The position numbers were made by a program, and so were the translations under genes. The notes under the pieces were generated by a model. The model searched no databases, had not been told where the DNA came from, and worked only from the letters and a program-made list of their open reading frames with translations. Positions 23,488 to 32,637 of a DNA stretch of 64,000 nucleotides are shown here, piece after piece. Position 1 is the stretch's first letter, and each line of letters begins with the position of its first letter. Origin of the DNA: an uncultured Lachnospiraceae bacterium (GTDB taxonomy: Bacteria > Bacillota > Clostridia > Lachnospirales > Lachnospiraceae); assembly GCA_903789615.1 (NCBI GenBank), contig CAIFEV010000003.1, positions 186,001 to 250,000 on the forward strand, written 5' to 3'.

Positions 23488-25623
23488 ATGGAAAAGAGAG
23501 ACCGGTCGTGGGCTGTCAAACAGGCAGTGGCTCTCGTGAGGCGCATGACAACCGATGAGGCCATCGGACAGCTGATGTATAATTCCCCGGCAATTCCCAG
23601 ACTGCATGTGCCGGAATACAACTGGTGGAATGAGGGACTGCACGGAGTGGCCAGGAGCGGCTGCGCGACGATGTTTCCGCAGGCAATCGGCATGGCTGCT
23701 TCCTTTGATGAAGACCTGATGGAGAAGACCGGCGCCGTGATCGGACGGGAAGGCCGTGCCATGTACAATGCCTACCGCTCACACGGCGACAGAGGGATTT
23801 ACAAAGGTCTCACGTTCTGGAGTCCGAATGTCAACATCTTCCGTGATCCGAGATGGGGACGCGGACAGGAGACATACGGGGAGGATCCGGTTCTGTCCGG
23901 AAAGCTCGGAGCTGCCTTTGTCAGGGGGCTGCAGGGAGAAGGAAAGTACCTCCAGGCAGCAGCCTGCGCAAAGCATTTCGCGGTGCACTCCGGCCCGGAG
24001 AAGTTGCGGCACGAATTTAATGCCGAGGCCTCAAAGAAAGACATGGCCGAGACATATCTTCCTGCTTTCAAGGCGCTTGCAGATGCAGGCGTGGAGGGCT
24101 TCATGGGAGCCTATAACCGCGTGAACGGCGAGCCGGCGTGTGCATCCCGTGCCCTGATGCGGATTCTGCGGACAGACTGGCGTTTTGAGGGATACTTTAC
24201 ATCGGACTGCTGGGCGATCCGCGATTTTTATGAGTCTCACAGAGTTACAAAGACGCCGGAGCAGGCAGCGGCCATGGCGCTCAAAGCCGGGTGCGACCTG
24301 AACTGCGGCTGTACATATCTCTCTCTGAAGGAGGCGTACCGGAAACACCTTGTGACGGATGAGGAAGTCCGCCGGGCAGCGGTGCATCTGTTCACAACGC
24401 GCTTTCTCCTGGGAATGTTTGAGCATACGCCGTACGATGATGTGCCTGTATCGGAAATCGAATCCGCAAGAAATATCGCCACGTCGCGCAAAATGGCCGA
24501 GGAATCGATCGTCCTTCTCAAGAACAACGGGATCCTTCCGCTGTCCCGTGTCAAGACGATGAAGATTGCAGTGGTCGGCCCGAATGCCGACAGCCGTGAA
24601 GCGCTCGCCGGAAATTACCACGGCACGTCGTCGGAATACGTGACTGTTCTGCAGGGAATCCGGGAGGCAGCAAATCCGGCAGCAAAAGTATACTATTGTT
24701 TAGGCGCACATCTATACAAGGACAGCGTGGAGAGCTGTGCCGCTCCGGATGACAAGATCACGGAAGCCGTGATCAGGGCTGAGCAGGCACAGGTAGTCAT
24801 TGTGTGCACAGGTCTCGACGAGACAATCGAAGGGGAACAGAAGGACGTCGGAAATGACAGCTATCTTGCGGGCGGAGTGTCTGACGACGGAGACCGCGTC
24901 AGCCTTGAACTCCCGAAATCCCAGCAGAGGCTGCTGCGTGCTCTTGTTGAAGTCGGAAAGCCCATCATTATCCTGAACTTTTCCGGAAGCCCGATGGACT
25001 TTTCGGAATTTGAACCGGGTGTCTCGGCCATCCTGCAGTGCTGGTACCCGGGTGCTCAGGGCGGACGCGCCATCGGCGATATCCTGTTTGGAAAAGTATC
25101 GCCGGGCGGAAAACTTCCGGTCACCTTCCCGAAGAGTCTGGAGGATCTGCCGCCGTTTACCGATTATTCGATGAAGGGCAGAACCTACCGGTACATGCAG
25201 AAGGAGCCGGCGTATCCGTTCGGATACGGACTTACATACGGCGACATCGAGCTCAAGGGGCTGCGCTTTGTTGAAGATGACAGGGAGCATCGGACGTATG
25301 TTCTGTCCGCCTTCGCTATGAACCGCGGAGGGGAGACCGATGATGTGCTCCAGGTGTATGTAAAGCCGGACAGCCCGCTCGCGCCGCCCAATCCGTCGCT
25401 GACAGATTTCTCAAGATTCCATCTGAGACGTAACGAAAGTATGGATATCCGGATTGTCATCCCGTATGAGATGTTCCAGGTGGTAAATGAAGAGGGGAAA
25501 CGGGTGTACGACGGTTCACAGGCTGAAATTTTCGTCGGACTGCAGGCTCCCGGCAGCCGCAGCGAAAAGCTTACCGGCAGAAAAGATCTTGAGATCGTCG
25601 TGAAACTTCCGGAAAAGAATTGA
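23488..25623 (+). CDS. Glycoside hydrolase family 3 (beta-xylosidase/beta-glucosidase type)
   Basis: A 711-residue intracellular glycosidase. There is no signal peptide, so it should act on imported oligosaccharides. The N-terminal TIM-barrel has WWNEGLHGVARSG and FPQAIGMAASFD, typical of the xylosidase-like GH3 branch; the nucleophile is predicted as Asp240 in YFTSDCWAIRDF. A second alpha/beta domain and a C-terminal fibronectin type III-like domain (DVLQVYVKPDSPLAPPNPS) follow. ATG 23488 has CAGGAGAG upstream. Substrate specificity (xylose, glucose or arabinose) cannot be settled here. It is convergent with the adhesin gene. Confidence 0.9.
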   Translation: MEKRDRSWAVKQAVALVRRMTTDEAIGQLMYNSPAIPRLHVPEYNWWNEGLHGVARSGCATMFPQAIGMAASFDEDLMEKTGAVIGREGRAMYNAYRSHGDRGIYKGLTFWSPNVNIFRDPRWGRGQETYGEDPVLSGKLGAAFVRGLQGEGKYLQAAACAKHFAVHSGPEKLRHEFNAEASKKDMAETYLPAFKALADAGVEGFMGAYNRVNGEPACASRALMRILRTDWRFEGYFTSDCWAIRDFYESHRVTKTPEQAAAMALKAGCDLNCGCTYLSLKEAYRKHLVTDEEVRRAAVHLFTTRFLLGMFEHTPYDDVPVSEIESARNIATSRKMAEESIVLLKNNGILPLSRVKTMKIAVVGPNADSREALAGNYHGTSSEYVTVLQGIREAANPAAKVYYCLGAHLYKDSVESCAAPDDKITEAVIRAEQAQVVIVCTGLDETIEGEQKDVGNDSYLAGGVSDDGDRVSLELPKSQQRLLRALVEVGKPIIILNFSGSPMDFSEFEPGVSAILQCWYPGAQGGRAIGDILFGKVSPGGKLPVTFPKSLEDLPPFTDYSMKGRTYRYMQKEPAYPFGYGLTYGDIELKGLRFVEDDREHRTYVLSAFAMNRGGETDDVLQVYVKPDSPLAPPNPSLTDFSRFHLRRNESMDIRIVIPYEMFQVVNEEGKRVYDGSQAEIFVGLQAPGSRSEKLTGRKDLEIVVKLPEKN

Positions 25624-25640
25624 TACGGCAAAGGAGCGGA

Positions 25641-25657
25641 AGCACTCAGTGCTTTTT
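25641..25657 (+). terminator. Terminator of the GH3 gene, overlapping the end of the convergent adhesin gene
   Basis: AGCACT-C-AGTGCT is followed by TTTT, and a shorter GCGG/CCGC pair flanks it. It runs through the last codons of the adhesin, which is read on the other strand. Confidence 0.55.
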
Positions 25658-28399
25658 CTGCCGCTTCATCAGGCTGACGGCAGAGGCCGCGATCAGCATA
25701 GCCGTGACAAAAAGCAAAGGTGTGATACCCGGACCGCCGGCATGCAGTGTCAGCGATTCCGGGTTTTTTATAATTTCCGGAGAGTCCCCTGTAAGCGCAC
25801 CGTCCTGAATCCGGATGGTAAAGTCAGAAGTGAGCAGACTGAAGCCCTCCGGGGCACGTACTTCCTGAATTCTGTACGTTCCGTCGGACAGGCCGGTGAA
25901 CGTGAAACTGCCGTCAGCTCCGGAGACGGCGGTGTATTCGCTTCCGTCCGGTGCACCGTCCCGGTGAAGCAGGTAGGCGGATCCGTCCTCCTGAAGCAGC
26001 CGGAATACGGCACCGGCAGCAGCTATTCCGCTGCCGTTCTGTTTGGTGAGTGTGGCCGATCCGGTGTACACGGAAACTTCATCGGTCAGAGACCGGATGA
26101 AAGCGGGCGTGGAGGATGTGTACGTGACATGGTTGGTCAGGGGTGTCGCAGCTTCGGCACTCCCCAGAATCTTTGCGCCGTAGACCAGGGTGAGCTGCCG
26201 GCCGGAGCAACGGGACAGAGCATCGTCTGAGAGCGAAATCAGAATCCGGTCGGAATTCCCGGTTTCTTCTGTGACGGTGTAGAGGTCAGGGTCAAGCGCA
26301 CTGCCGTTCTCAGAGAGCACGGCAGTACCGGAAACAAGCCGCACACCGGCGGGAAGCGTATCGATAAGAGAAGCGTCAAGACAGGGATACGAAGGATCTC
26401 CTGGAACGGTAAAGGTGACAGAGTAAGAGTAGATTTCATCCGCGGAATGACTCGGCTGTCCTGTGTTTTTTTCAAGAGAGGGCTGCGTGATGTGAACCTG
26501 CTCCTGAAGCCCGGTGTCTTCTGCTGTCTTCTGGCCGTTCACGAAAAGAGTCTGGCGAAGCTGCCATGTACCGTTCCCGCCGAGAGCGGCGAGTTCTTCA
26601 AACGTGAGAGGAAAATTCATCACACCGCTGCCGTCTGTCTCTGGAAAACGGTATTCCGTGTCCCAGGTCTTTGCGGTTACATCCGGACTGTTCGGATTGA
26701 AAAGTTCGGTGTGTACCTGATATGTCTCCTGTATAGAGGCACCTTTCCAGGAGACGGCGTCCTGTATTGAAACAGAAGCGCCGGCACGCTCAGCCTGGCG
26801 AAGGGTGTCCGCGGAAATTTCTTTTCCTGCGTCTTCAGAACCGGAAATATACCAGGACGCGCTGGTTTTATACTCTGTAAGCGCTGCCGGTGCATCGGTA
26901 AAGACAAGCGGACCGGCGTCAAAGACTACCGGGGAGGTGAAACCGTCGCCGTCTGAAGAGATGCACTTTTCGTCCGGGTCTTTTTCATAGCCGGCAGGTG
27001 CCTGAATTTCCCGCACGCAAAGAGTTCCGGCAGGAATCCGGTATCCAGACAGAAAAGACGGGTAAAGCAAAGAACTGGTGCGCCCCGGGTCAAGCGTGGA
27101 AAATGTGGCAGTTCCGTCAGGACCGGTTTTCAGATACCAGGTTCTCTGTGTGGCCTTGTTTCCGTCTGAATCGGTTGTGCTTTCATTCGCAGGCCGGTAG
27201 GTCACGGAAAAGACTGCGTCTGTAAGGGGAGTGCCGGAGGCTGACTGCTTGCGGATCAGAAGAGAAAAAGGCGTAATGGAAGGCTTTGGTTTTTCGATTG
27301 TGAGATGAATGGATACAGAGTTCAGAACCGTCTTCGGGCGGTGGGCGGTGACAATCTGGCCGCCGCCGCTGAAATACACGGCCGAATCACCATTCTCCGG
27401 AAGAAGATGGCTCAGTGTGACGGTCGTACTGGCATCAGATGCCTTCTCAAGCGGTACGGAAAGCCGGAGCATACCGCTTCCGGGACTGTAGGAAAGGGAA
27501 ACCTCAGGTCTGGGGCAGGAGATCTGCAGAAGAGCCGGATCGATATTTTTTCCGATATAGATTTCCGCGCTGTAGCCGGATGCCTGCTTAAGCGCCAGAG
27601 AAGAACCATCAAGGACGGCAGCGTGTGACGCGTAGGAGGCGGCGCTTATTACCTTTCCGGCAACGCTCCGGTACGTTTCGGTCATGATACCGTCCGTATC
27701 GTAGCTCCCGGTTTCCCGGCTCAGAAGCTTTGCATTCTCAAGCGCCTGTCCTGAAAGCAGCGGAAAATCCGCCGCGTCTGTGTCTTCTCCGGAGGCCGTT
27801 TTACGGCTGCTTCCGATCGGTGTGTATCTGTTCTCATCAGACCCGGCTATGTTCCAGACAAGCTGCTGGACACCGAGCCAGGAAAGATACGTTTCCTTTG
27901 GAATCGACATTGCATTGTCCGCGCTGTAGTCCGGAATGGTAAGGTCCGGAGAGAAGGCGAGCGCGAGTGTGATGGCACGCTGCTGCTGCTTGGTCAGGCT
28001 GTCAAAGGATGTGCCGGGGGTCTTTCTGGCGCCTCCGTCCAGCAGAATGTCAAACTGGACACAGTAAGCCGGAATGGCCGGGTTGAATCCGTCGCCGCTT
28101 CCGATGTAGTGCGCATACAGATCTTCAAACGGCCCGTACTTTTCATCCGGCGCAAATGTCACACCCATGCCGGCGGAAAGCTGCGGCGCACTTGTCCCGT
28201 ACGGACCGAAAGGATACGGACCGTCCTTGCCGCCGAGTTCATCCGGATATCCGCTGACGACTGTGACGGGATCCCGGAAATCCGCAGCCGTGCGTTCGGA
28301 CGCAGCCACACGGAGTGCCGGAAAGAAGGGAAGGATCATGGCGGCAAGAGTGAGCGCCGCCGCATGGCGGGCGCGCCCGCGGGCAGAAAAAGTGCGCAT
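25646..28399 (-). CDS. Thioester-domain surface adhesin / pilus tip protein with SpaA-like repeats
   Basis: A 917-residue secreted wall protein. It has an N-terminal signal (hydrophobic AAALTLAAMILPFFPALRVA), then a thioester-type domain: Cys113 in AYCVQFD and Gln178 or 179 in LGVQQLVWNI, the Cys-Gln pair that forms an internal thioester for covalent binding to host or surface amines. SpaA/Cna-B-like and D2-type isopeptide domains fill the middle and C-terminal part (KQNGSGIAAAGAVFRLL, GTYRIQEVRAPEGF). The C-terminal sorting region is TLHAGGPG + hydrophobic helix + KRQKKH, not a normal LPXTG. AAGGAGG precedes the ATG on the minus strand. Confidence 0.85.
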   Translation of the reverse strand: MRTFSARGRARHAAALTLAAMILPFFPALRVAASERTAADFRDPVTVVSGYPDELGGKDGPYPFGPYGTSAPQLSAGMGVTFAPDEKYGPFEDLYAHYIGSGDGFNPAIPAYCVQFDILLDGGARKTPGTSFDSLTKQQQRAITLALAFSPDLTIPDYSADNAMSIPKETYLSWLGVQQLVWNIAGSDENRYTPIGSSRKTASGEDTDAADFPLLSGQALENAKLLSRETGSYDTDGIMTETYRSVAGKVISAASYASHAAVLDGSSLALKQASGYSAEIYIGKNIDPALLQISCPRPEVSLSYSPGSGMLRLSVPLEKASDASTTVTLSHLLPENGDSAVYFSGGGQIVTAHRPKTVLNSVSIHLTIEKPKPSITPFSLLIRKQSASGTPLTDAVFSVTYRPANESTTDSDGNKATQRTWYLKTGPDGTATFSTLDPGRTSSLLYPSFLSGYRIPAGTLCVREIQAPAGYEKDPDEKCISSDGDGFTSPVVFDAGPLVFTDAPAALTEYKTSASWYISGSEDAGKEISADTLRQAERAGASVSIQDAVSWKGASIQETYQVHTELFNPNSPDVTAKTWDTEYRFPETDGSGVMNFPLTFEELAALGGNGTWQLRQTLFVNGQKTAEDTGLQEQVHITQPSLEKNTGQPSHSADEIYSYSVTFTVPGDPSYPCLDASLIDTLPAGVRLVSGTAVLSENGSALDPDLYTVTEETGNSDRILISLSDDALSRCSGRQLTLVYGAKILGSAEAATPLTNHVTYTSSTPAFIRSLTDEVSVYTGSATLTKQNGSGIAAAGAVFRLLQEDGSAYLLHRDGAPDGSEYTAVSGADGSFTFTGLSDGTYRIQEVRAPEGFSLLTSDFTIRIQDGALTGDSPEIIKNPESLTLHAGGPGITPLLFVTAMLIAASAVSLMKRQKKH

Positions 28400-28594
28400 A
28401 AAGAAACCTCCTTGCGAAAAAATGAAAAAGGGATGAATGCCGGAAGCCGGCGGACAGGAAATACATCCTGAGAAAAATATCTAAACTCACTATATAACAC
28501 TGCGCGGCCGATTACAAGTATAAAACGCGTTTCCGGGAGTCCGGTTTATGGTATGATACATATGTTTGAAGATTTGATCTCGGAGGATAGGAAA

Positions 28595-29194
28595 ATGAAC
28601 ATTGTATGTCTGGATCTGGAAGGTGTGCTGGTGCCGGAAATATGGATCGCATTTGCGGATGCGGTCGGGATTCCGGAGCTTCACAGGACAACCAGGGATG
28701 AGCCGGATTATGAAAAGCTGATGCACTGGAGACTCGGCATTCTGAGAGAACACGGCCTGGGCCTTGTACAGATTCAGAAAGCGGCGGACAGTATTATTCC
28801 GTTTGAGGGCGCAAAAGAATTTCTGGACAGCCTCCGGAAAGGGACACAGGTCATCATTGTCAGCGACACGTTCAGAGAATTTGCTGCGCCGATCATGAAG
28901 AAGCTCGGATACCCGACGCTGTTCTGCCATGAACTGGCCGTGGATGATAACGGAATGATCTCGGATTTCCGCCTGCGGCCGCACAGCACGAAACTGGAGA
29001 CGGTGAGAGCGCTTCAGTCCATCGGTTTTGAAACGATCGCCAGCGGTGACAGTTATAACGATCTGGGAATGATCCAGGCATCGAAAGCCGGTTTCCTCTT
29101 CCGCACCACTGATAAGATCCGGGCAGATTATCCGGATATTCCGGCATATACCGAGTATGATGAACTTCTTGCTGCCATCCGGGGCGCACTGTAA
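28595..29194 (+). CDS. thrH: ThrH-type phosphoserine phosphatase / homoserine phosphotransferase
   Basis: A 199-residue HAD-superfamily enzyme. The nucleophile motif is CLDLEGVLVPE, motif II is IIVSDTFREF, and motif IV GDSYNDLGMI. The LEGVLVPE form and the cap are typical of ThrH, which in Pseudomonas dephosphorylates phosphoserine and can transfer the phosphate to homoserine. ATG 28595 has GGAGGATAGG upstream; the track start at 28553 has no such site. It is divergent from the adhesin. Confidence 0.85.
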   Translation: MNIVCLDLEGVLVPEIWIAFADAVGIPELHRTTRDEPDYEKLMHWRLGILREHGLGLVQIQKAADSIIPFEGAKEFLDSLRKGTQVIIVSDTFREFAAPIMKKLGYPTLFCHELAVDDNGMISDFRLRPHSTKLETVRALQSIGFETIASGDSYNDLGMIQASKAGFLFRTTDKIRADYPDIPAYTEYDELLAAIRGAL

Positions 29195-29206
29195 GACTTT
29201 CCGGTG

Positions 29207-29235
29207 TTGCCAATCCTGTATGAAATTTGTAAAAT
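29207..29235 (+). promoter_or_regulatory. Promoter of the purine permease gene
   Basis: TTGCCA and TAAAAT are separated by exactly 17 nt and lie 57 nt before the ATG. No purine or other known riboswitch fits in the remaining leader. Confidence 0.65.
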
Positions 29236-29244
29236 AAATATAAA

Positions 29245-29262
29245 CGGCGGAGGGGTCCGCCG
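29245..29262 (+). other. Stable hairpin in the permease leader
   Basis: CGGCGGA-GGGG-TCCGCCG is a perfect 7-bp stem with a GGGG loop, placed just after the presumed transcription start. It has no T-run, so it is not a terminator; it may stabilise the 5' end of the transcript. Confidence 0.4.
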
Positions 29263-29291
29263 CAAAAAGCTTTTCCAAAAGGAGAGGGAAT

Positions 29292-30641
29292 ATGTTTGAG
29301 AAGGTTTTTAAACTGAAGGAGTACGGTACCGACGTACGCACGGAGGTTGTAGCCGGTCTTACGACATTCCTCGCCATGGCGTACATCCTGGCCGTCAATC
29401 CTTCGATTCTCGGCAATGTCATGGACGCAAACGGCGTATTTGTCGCAACCGCTCTGTCCTCCGCCATCGCCACATTTGTCATGGCGTTTCTTGCGAACTA
29501 TCCGGTGGCTCTTTCCGCGGGCATGGGTCTGAACGCGTATTTCGCGTTTACCGTGTGCCTCGGAGATCTGAAGGATGTTCCGAATGCATTCACCATCGCG
29601 CTGACAGCCGTTCTGGTGGAAGGTATCATTTTCATCCTTCTTTCGCTTTTCAAGGTGCGCGAGGCGATCGTCAACGGAATCCCGATGAACCTGAAGTACG
29701 GAATTACGGCCGGCATCGGCCTGTTCATCACGATGATCGGCCTGAAGGGTGCCAACATTGTTGTCGCGAATGAGTCCACACTTCTCGGGCTCGGCGATTT
29801 CAGCCAGGCAGATGTCGTTCTCTGCCTCATCGGTCTGATGATCATGGTTGTTCTCTCGGCGTATCACGTCAAAGGTTCCATCCTGATCGGAATCCTCATC
29901 ACGTGGGTTCTCGGCATGATCGCCCAGGTGGGCGGATGGTACACGGCTTCCGACGTGTTCCCGGATTTCTCGGCGGGAATCAATCTCTCAGGCATCAGCA
30001 ACACCGCGTTCAAGTTCAATTTCGCCTGGGCGGGTGCACATGTGGCTGAGTTCGCTGCGATTGTCTTCAGCTTCCTGTTCGTAGACCTTTTTGATACCGT
30101 CGGCACCGTGGTCGGTGTTGCGGACAAAGCACACCTGCTCGATGAGAACGGCAAACTGCCGAGAGCCGGAAGGGTTCTCCTTTCCGACGCCATCGGAACC
30201 TGCGTGGGCGCATGCCTCGGAACGTCAACCATCACCAGCTTTGTGGAATCTTCCGCAGGCGTTGCGGAGGGCGGAAAGACCGGTCTCACGTCGTTTACGA
30301 CAGCGTGCCTTTTCCTGGTATCGCTGCTGTTCGCGCCGGTATTCCTCGCAATCCCGAGCTTTGCTACGAGCCCGGCGCTCATCTATGTCGGTATGATGAT
30401 GATCATGAGTGTCACGAAGATGAGCTTTGACAAGGATCCGGCTGACGCGATCGGCGGCTTCATGGCCATCGCCATGATGCCTCTGACCTATTCCATCGCC
30501 AACGGCATCATGTTCGCGATGCTGTCCTGGGTCATCGTCAAAGTCTGCACGAAGAAGGTAAAGGAAGTATCTCCGGTTATGTGGGGCATTTTCGCGCTCT
30601 TTATCATCCGGATTCTCACGCTGGCATTCCACCTGCAGTAA
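29292..30641 (+). CDS. NCS2 family purine permease (AzgA-like)
   Basis: A 449-residue membrane transporter with about 12-14 helices. It opens with the AzgA-type TEVVAGLTTFLAMAYILAVN, and has FVDLFDTVGTVVGVADKAH and the GTSTITSFVESSAGVAEGG block of adenine/guanine/hypoxanthine:H+ symporters (PbuG/PbuO, GhxP). AAAAGGAGAGG precedes the ATG. It is monocistronic between a good promoter and a strong terminator. Confidence 0.9.
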   Translation: MFEKVFKLKEYGTDVRTEVVAGLTTFLAMAYILAVNPSILGNVMDANGVFVATALSSAIATFVMAFLANYPVALSAGMGLNAYFAFTVCLGDLKDVPNAFTIALTAVLVEGIIFILLSLFKVREAIVNGIPMNLKYGITAGIGLFITMIGLKGANIVVANESTLLGLGDFSQADVVLCLIGLMIMVVLSAYHVKGSILIGILITWVLGMIAQVGGWYTASDVFPDFSAGINLSGISNTAFKFNFAWAGAHVAEFAAIVFSFLFVDLFDTVGTVVGVADKAHLLDENGKLPRAGRVLLSDAIGTCVGACLGTSTITSFVESSAGVAEGGKTGLTSFTTACLFLVSLLFAPVFLAIPSFATSPALIYVGMMMIMSVTKMSFDKDPADAIGGFMAIAMMPLTYSIANGIMFAMLSWVIVKVCTKKVKEVSPVMWGIFALFIIRILTLAFHLQ

Positions 30642-30664
30642 AGACGGAAAATATATACCGGCTG

Positions 30665-30700
30665 ACGCCGCGGATGCAGTGTGCATTCGCGGCGTTTCTT
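30665..30700 (+). terminator. Terminator of the purine permease gene
   Basis: A 14-bp stem, ACGCCGCGGATGCA with TGCATTCGCGGCGT (one G-T pair), has a GTG loop and TTCTT after it. Confidence 0.85.
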
Positions 30701-30764
30701 GTGTCGCGGCTGTAAATCGTGGTAGAATGAAAATCCGAATGCAAACAGAAGAAGGAATTCCGAT

Positions 30765-31610
30765 ATGGATAAGTTTCAGGAACTGCATGTGATCAACACG
30801 AAGCTTCTTGCGGAGCTTGACAGAGTCTGCCGGCTGCACGGGATCCGGTATTACATGGACGGCGGTACGCTCATCGGTGCTGTGCGCCATCACGGAGCTA
30901 TTCCGTGGGATGACGACGTGGATGTCACGATGAAGCGCAGCGATTATGAGCGCTTCATCAAAGAAGCTGTTCCGGATCTGGCTGAGGGGTATCAGTTCAT
31001 CCGGCCGGCGGACTACGGCGAAAACTGTTTTTATGACTATGTGTCGCACATCGCCTATGTGCATTCACAGGTGGCCGATCCGAAGGACCCGGAGATGATA
31101 TATTACAAGGGCCTTCTGAATCATATTCTGCTTGACATATTTGTCATGGATGAGATCACGGACTCCAGGCTGGGACAGAAAATTCAGGTTGCGAAGCTCA
31201 GGTTCCGCTATGGTCTGTCCTGGACATACCGCTACTCAATGGAAAAGGAAAAGTACACCAGACTTCAAAAAGCCGGAATAAAAATGCTCTGCGCTCTCGG
31301 GCGGCGGCAGAATCAGAGCCGGCTGCGGGAAAAGTTTTACAGGCTTGGCACCCGCTACGACGGAAAGGGCACGGGATTCCTGTATTCGCCGGACTACATG
31401 TTCGAGGAGCTCGGAATCATCTATTCGAAAGCATGGTTTGACAGCACGGTGGATCTGGAATATGAAGGCCATAAATTTATGGGGCCGGCCGGCTACGACA
31501 AAGTCCTCACGTCGATGTTCGGCGATTACATGAAGCTCCCGCCGGAGGATGAGCGGATCCCGAAGCACTTTGATCCGAATAATCCGTTTTTCATAACCGA
31601 TATCTCTTGA
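30765..31610 (+). CDS. LicD family phosphotransferase
   Basis: A 281-residue LicD protein. The family block YYMDGGTLIGAVRHHGAIPW followed by DDDVDVTMKR holds the acidic metal-binding residues of the nucleotidyltransferase fold. LicD enzymes transfer phosphocholine or related groups onto teichoic acids, capsule or glycans. The gene stands alone between two terminators; next to surface genes it may decorate a wall glycan. The transferred group is unknown. Confidence 0.85.
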   Translation: MDKFQELHVINTKLLAELDRVCRLHGIRYYMDGGTLIGAVRHHGAIPWDDDVDVTMKRSDYERFIKEAVPDLAEGYQFIRPADYGENCFYDYVSHIAYVHSQVADPKDPEMIYYKGLLNHILLDIFVMDEITDSRLGQKIQVAKLRFRYGLSWTYRYSMEKEKYTRLQKAGIKMLCALGRRQNQSRLREKFYRLGTRYDGKGTGFLYSPDYMFEELGIIYSKAWFDSTVDLEYEGHKFMGPAGYDKVLTSMFGDYMKLPPEDERIPKHFDPNNPFFITDIS

Positions 31611-31698
31611 CAGATGCTTCCTCATTCCATATACTTTGAATCATAAAACTATATTTCTTCCGGCCCGGTCAGCCGGCGGAAAGCGCGACAATTCATTC

Positions 31699-31740
31699 AG
31701 GGAGATCCGGCAGAAAACTGCCCGGTCTCCCTTTTTGTTT
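31699..31740 (+). terminator. Terminator of licD
   Basis: AGGGAGA pairs with TCTCCCT around an imperfect inner stem, followed by TTTTTGTTT. It ends just before the sortase gene. Confidence 0.8.
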
Positions 31741-31857
31741 TAACGCGGGAAAGGAGGGGAAATCAGGGTAAGAGAATGCCTGCTGCTCACAGCTGCCGTT
31801 GCTCTTCTGGCGTTTCCGGCATTCAGCGACAGCATCAGTAGGATCCGTCAGGCCCGG

Positions 31858-32604
31858 ATGGCGGAAACGGAGCTTCTAAGTAACCGGACCGCCTTGCAGG
31901 AAGACTTGGAGGAGAAAGAACAGCTTCAGGAAGCGCTTGCTTATAACCGGGACATCCGAAGGCAGCAGCAGACCGGGTATGCGGGGTATTACGGAGACCT
32001 GGCAGATGATGGAGACACGGTGTATCATGCACTCCTCGCAGAAGATGAGAGCGGCGTTATGGCTGTAGTCTCGGTGCCGACTCTTGATATTCTGCTGCCG
32101 GTGATGCACGGAACGCACCCGGAGGAACTGCAGACGGCGGCCGGCCACATGTACGGGACATCGCTGCCGGTGGGCGGACCGGGATGCAACGCGTGTATCG
32201 CGGCGCACACGGGACTTCCAAATGCCAGCCTTTTCACGGAGCTGGTGCATATTCAGCAGGGAGACCGTGTTTATATCTACGTACTCGGTGAGAAGCACTG
32301 CTACCGGGTGGAAGAGGTGCTCACGGTGCCGCAGGGGGAGGAAGCGCCCTGGCTGATGGCAGATGAAGCAGACCGGGTCACACTCTATACCTGTACGCCG
32401 CCCGGGATCAATGATCACAGGCTTCTGGTCCGCTGCACGCGGGATCTTTTGTCTGAAGAGGCGGGAGAAGAGGGAACTTCCGGGACGCAGGATACCGGAG
32501 AGGAAGTTCTTCACCGACAGTCCGGTGAAGCGCAGGCACGCGCAGTCTCTCTGCTGGTGCTGGTACTTATTATTCCTGCTTTTTTTCTGTTTGTTTTCAA
32601 ATAA
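31858..32604 (+). CDS. Class C (pilus) sortase; true start probably further upstream
   Basis: The catalytic set is intact: His in AAHTGLP, Cys in TLYTCTPPG, Arg in HRLLVRC. VSVPTLDILLPVMHG and GTSLPVGGPGCNAC are class C features, as is the C-terminal membrane helix (AVSLLVLVLIIPAFFLF). Read from ATG 31858 (248 residues) the protein lacks the usual N-terminal helix. The same frame is open back to 31744 and encodes CLLLTAAVALLAFPAFSDSI, a clear membrane segment, but offers no ATG, GTG or TTG. A strong AAAGGAGGGG sits 8-10 nt before GTA 31768. Either a rare start codon is used or a GTG has mutated. It lies 33 nt before the pilin it should polymerise. Confidence 0.82.
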   Translation: MAETELLSNRTALQEDLEEKEQLQEALAYNRDIRRQQQTGYAGYYGDLADDGDTVYHALLAEDESGVMAVVSVPTLDILLPVMHGTHPEELQTAAGHMYGTSLPVGGPGCNACIAAHTGLPNASLFTELVHIQQGDRVYIYVLGEKHCYRVEEVLTVPQGEEAPWLMADEADRVTLYTCTPPGINDHRLLVRCTRDLLSEEAGEEGTSGTQDTGEEVLHRQSGEAQARAVSLLVLVLIIPAFFLFVFK

Positions 32605-32637
32605 GATTTTTTCTCGCGATCCGAAAAGGAGTTTTCT

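Noticed and set aside
29195-29291. Purine riboswitch before the NCS2 permease
   Set aside because: The short leader holds only a GC hairpin; the three-way junction elements of a purine riboswitch are absent.
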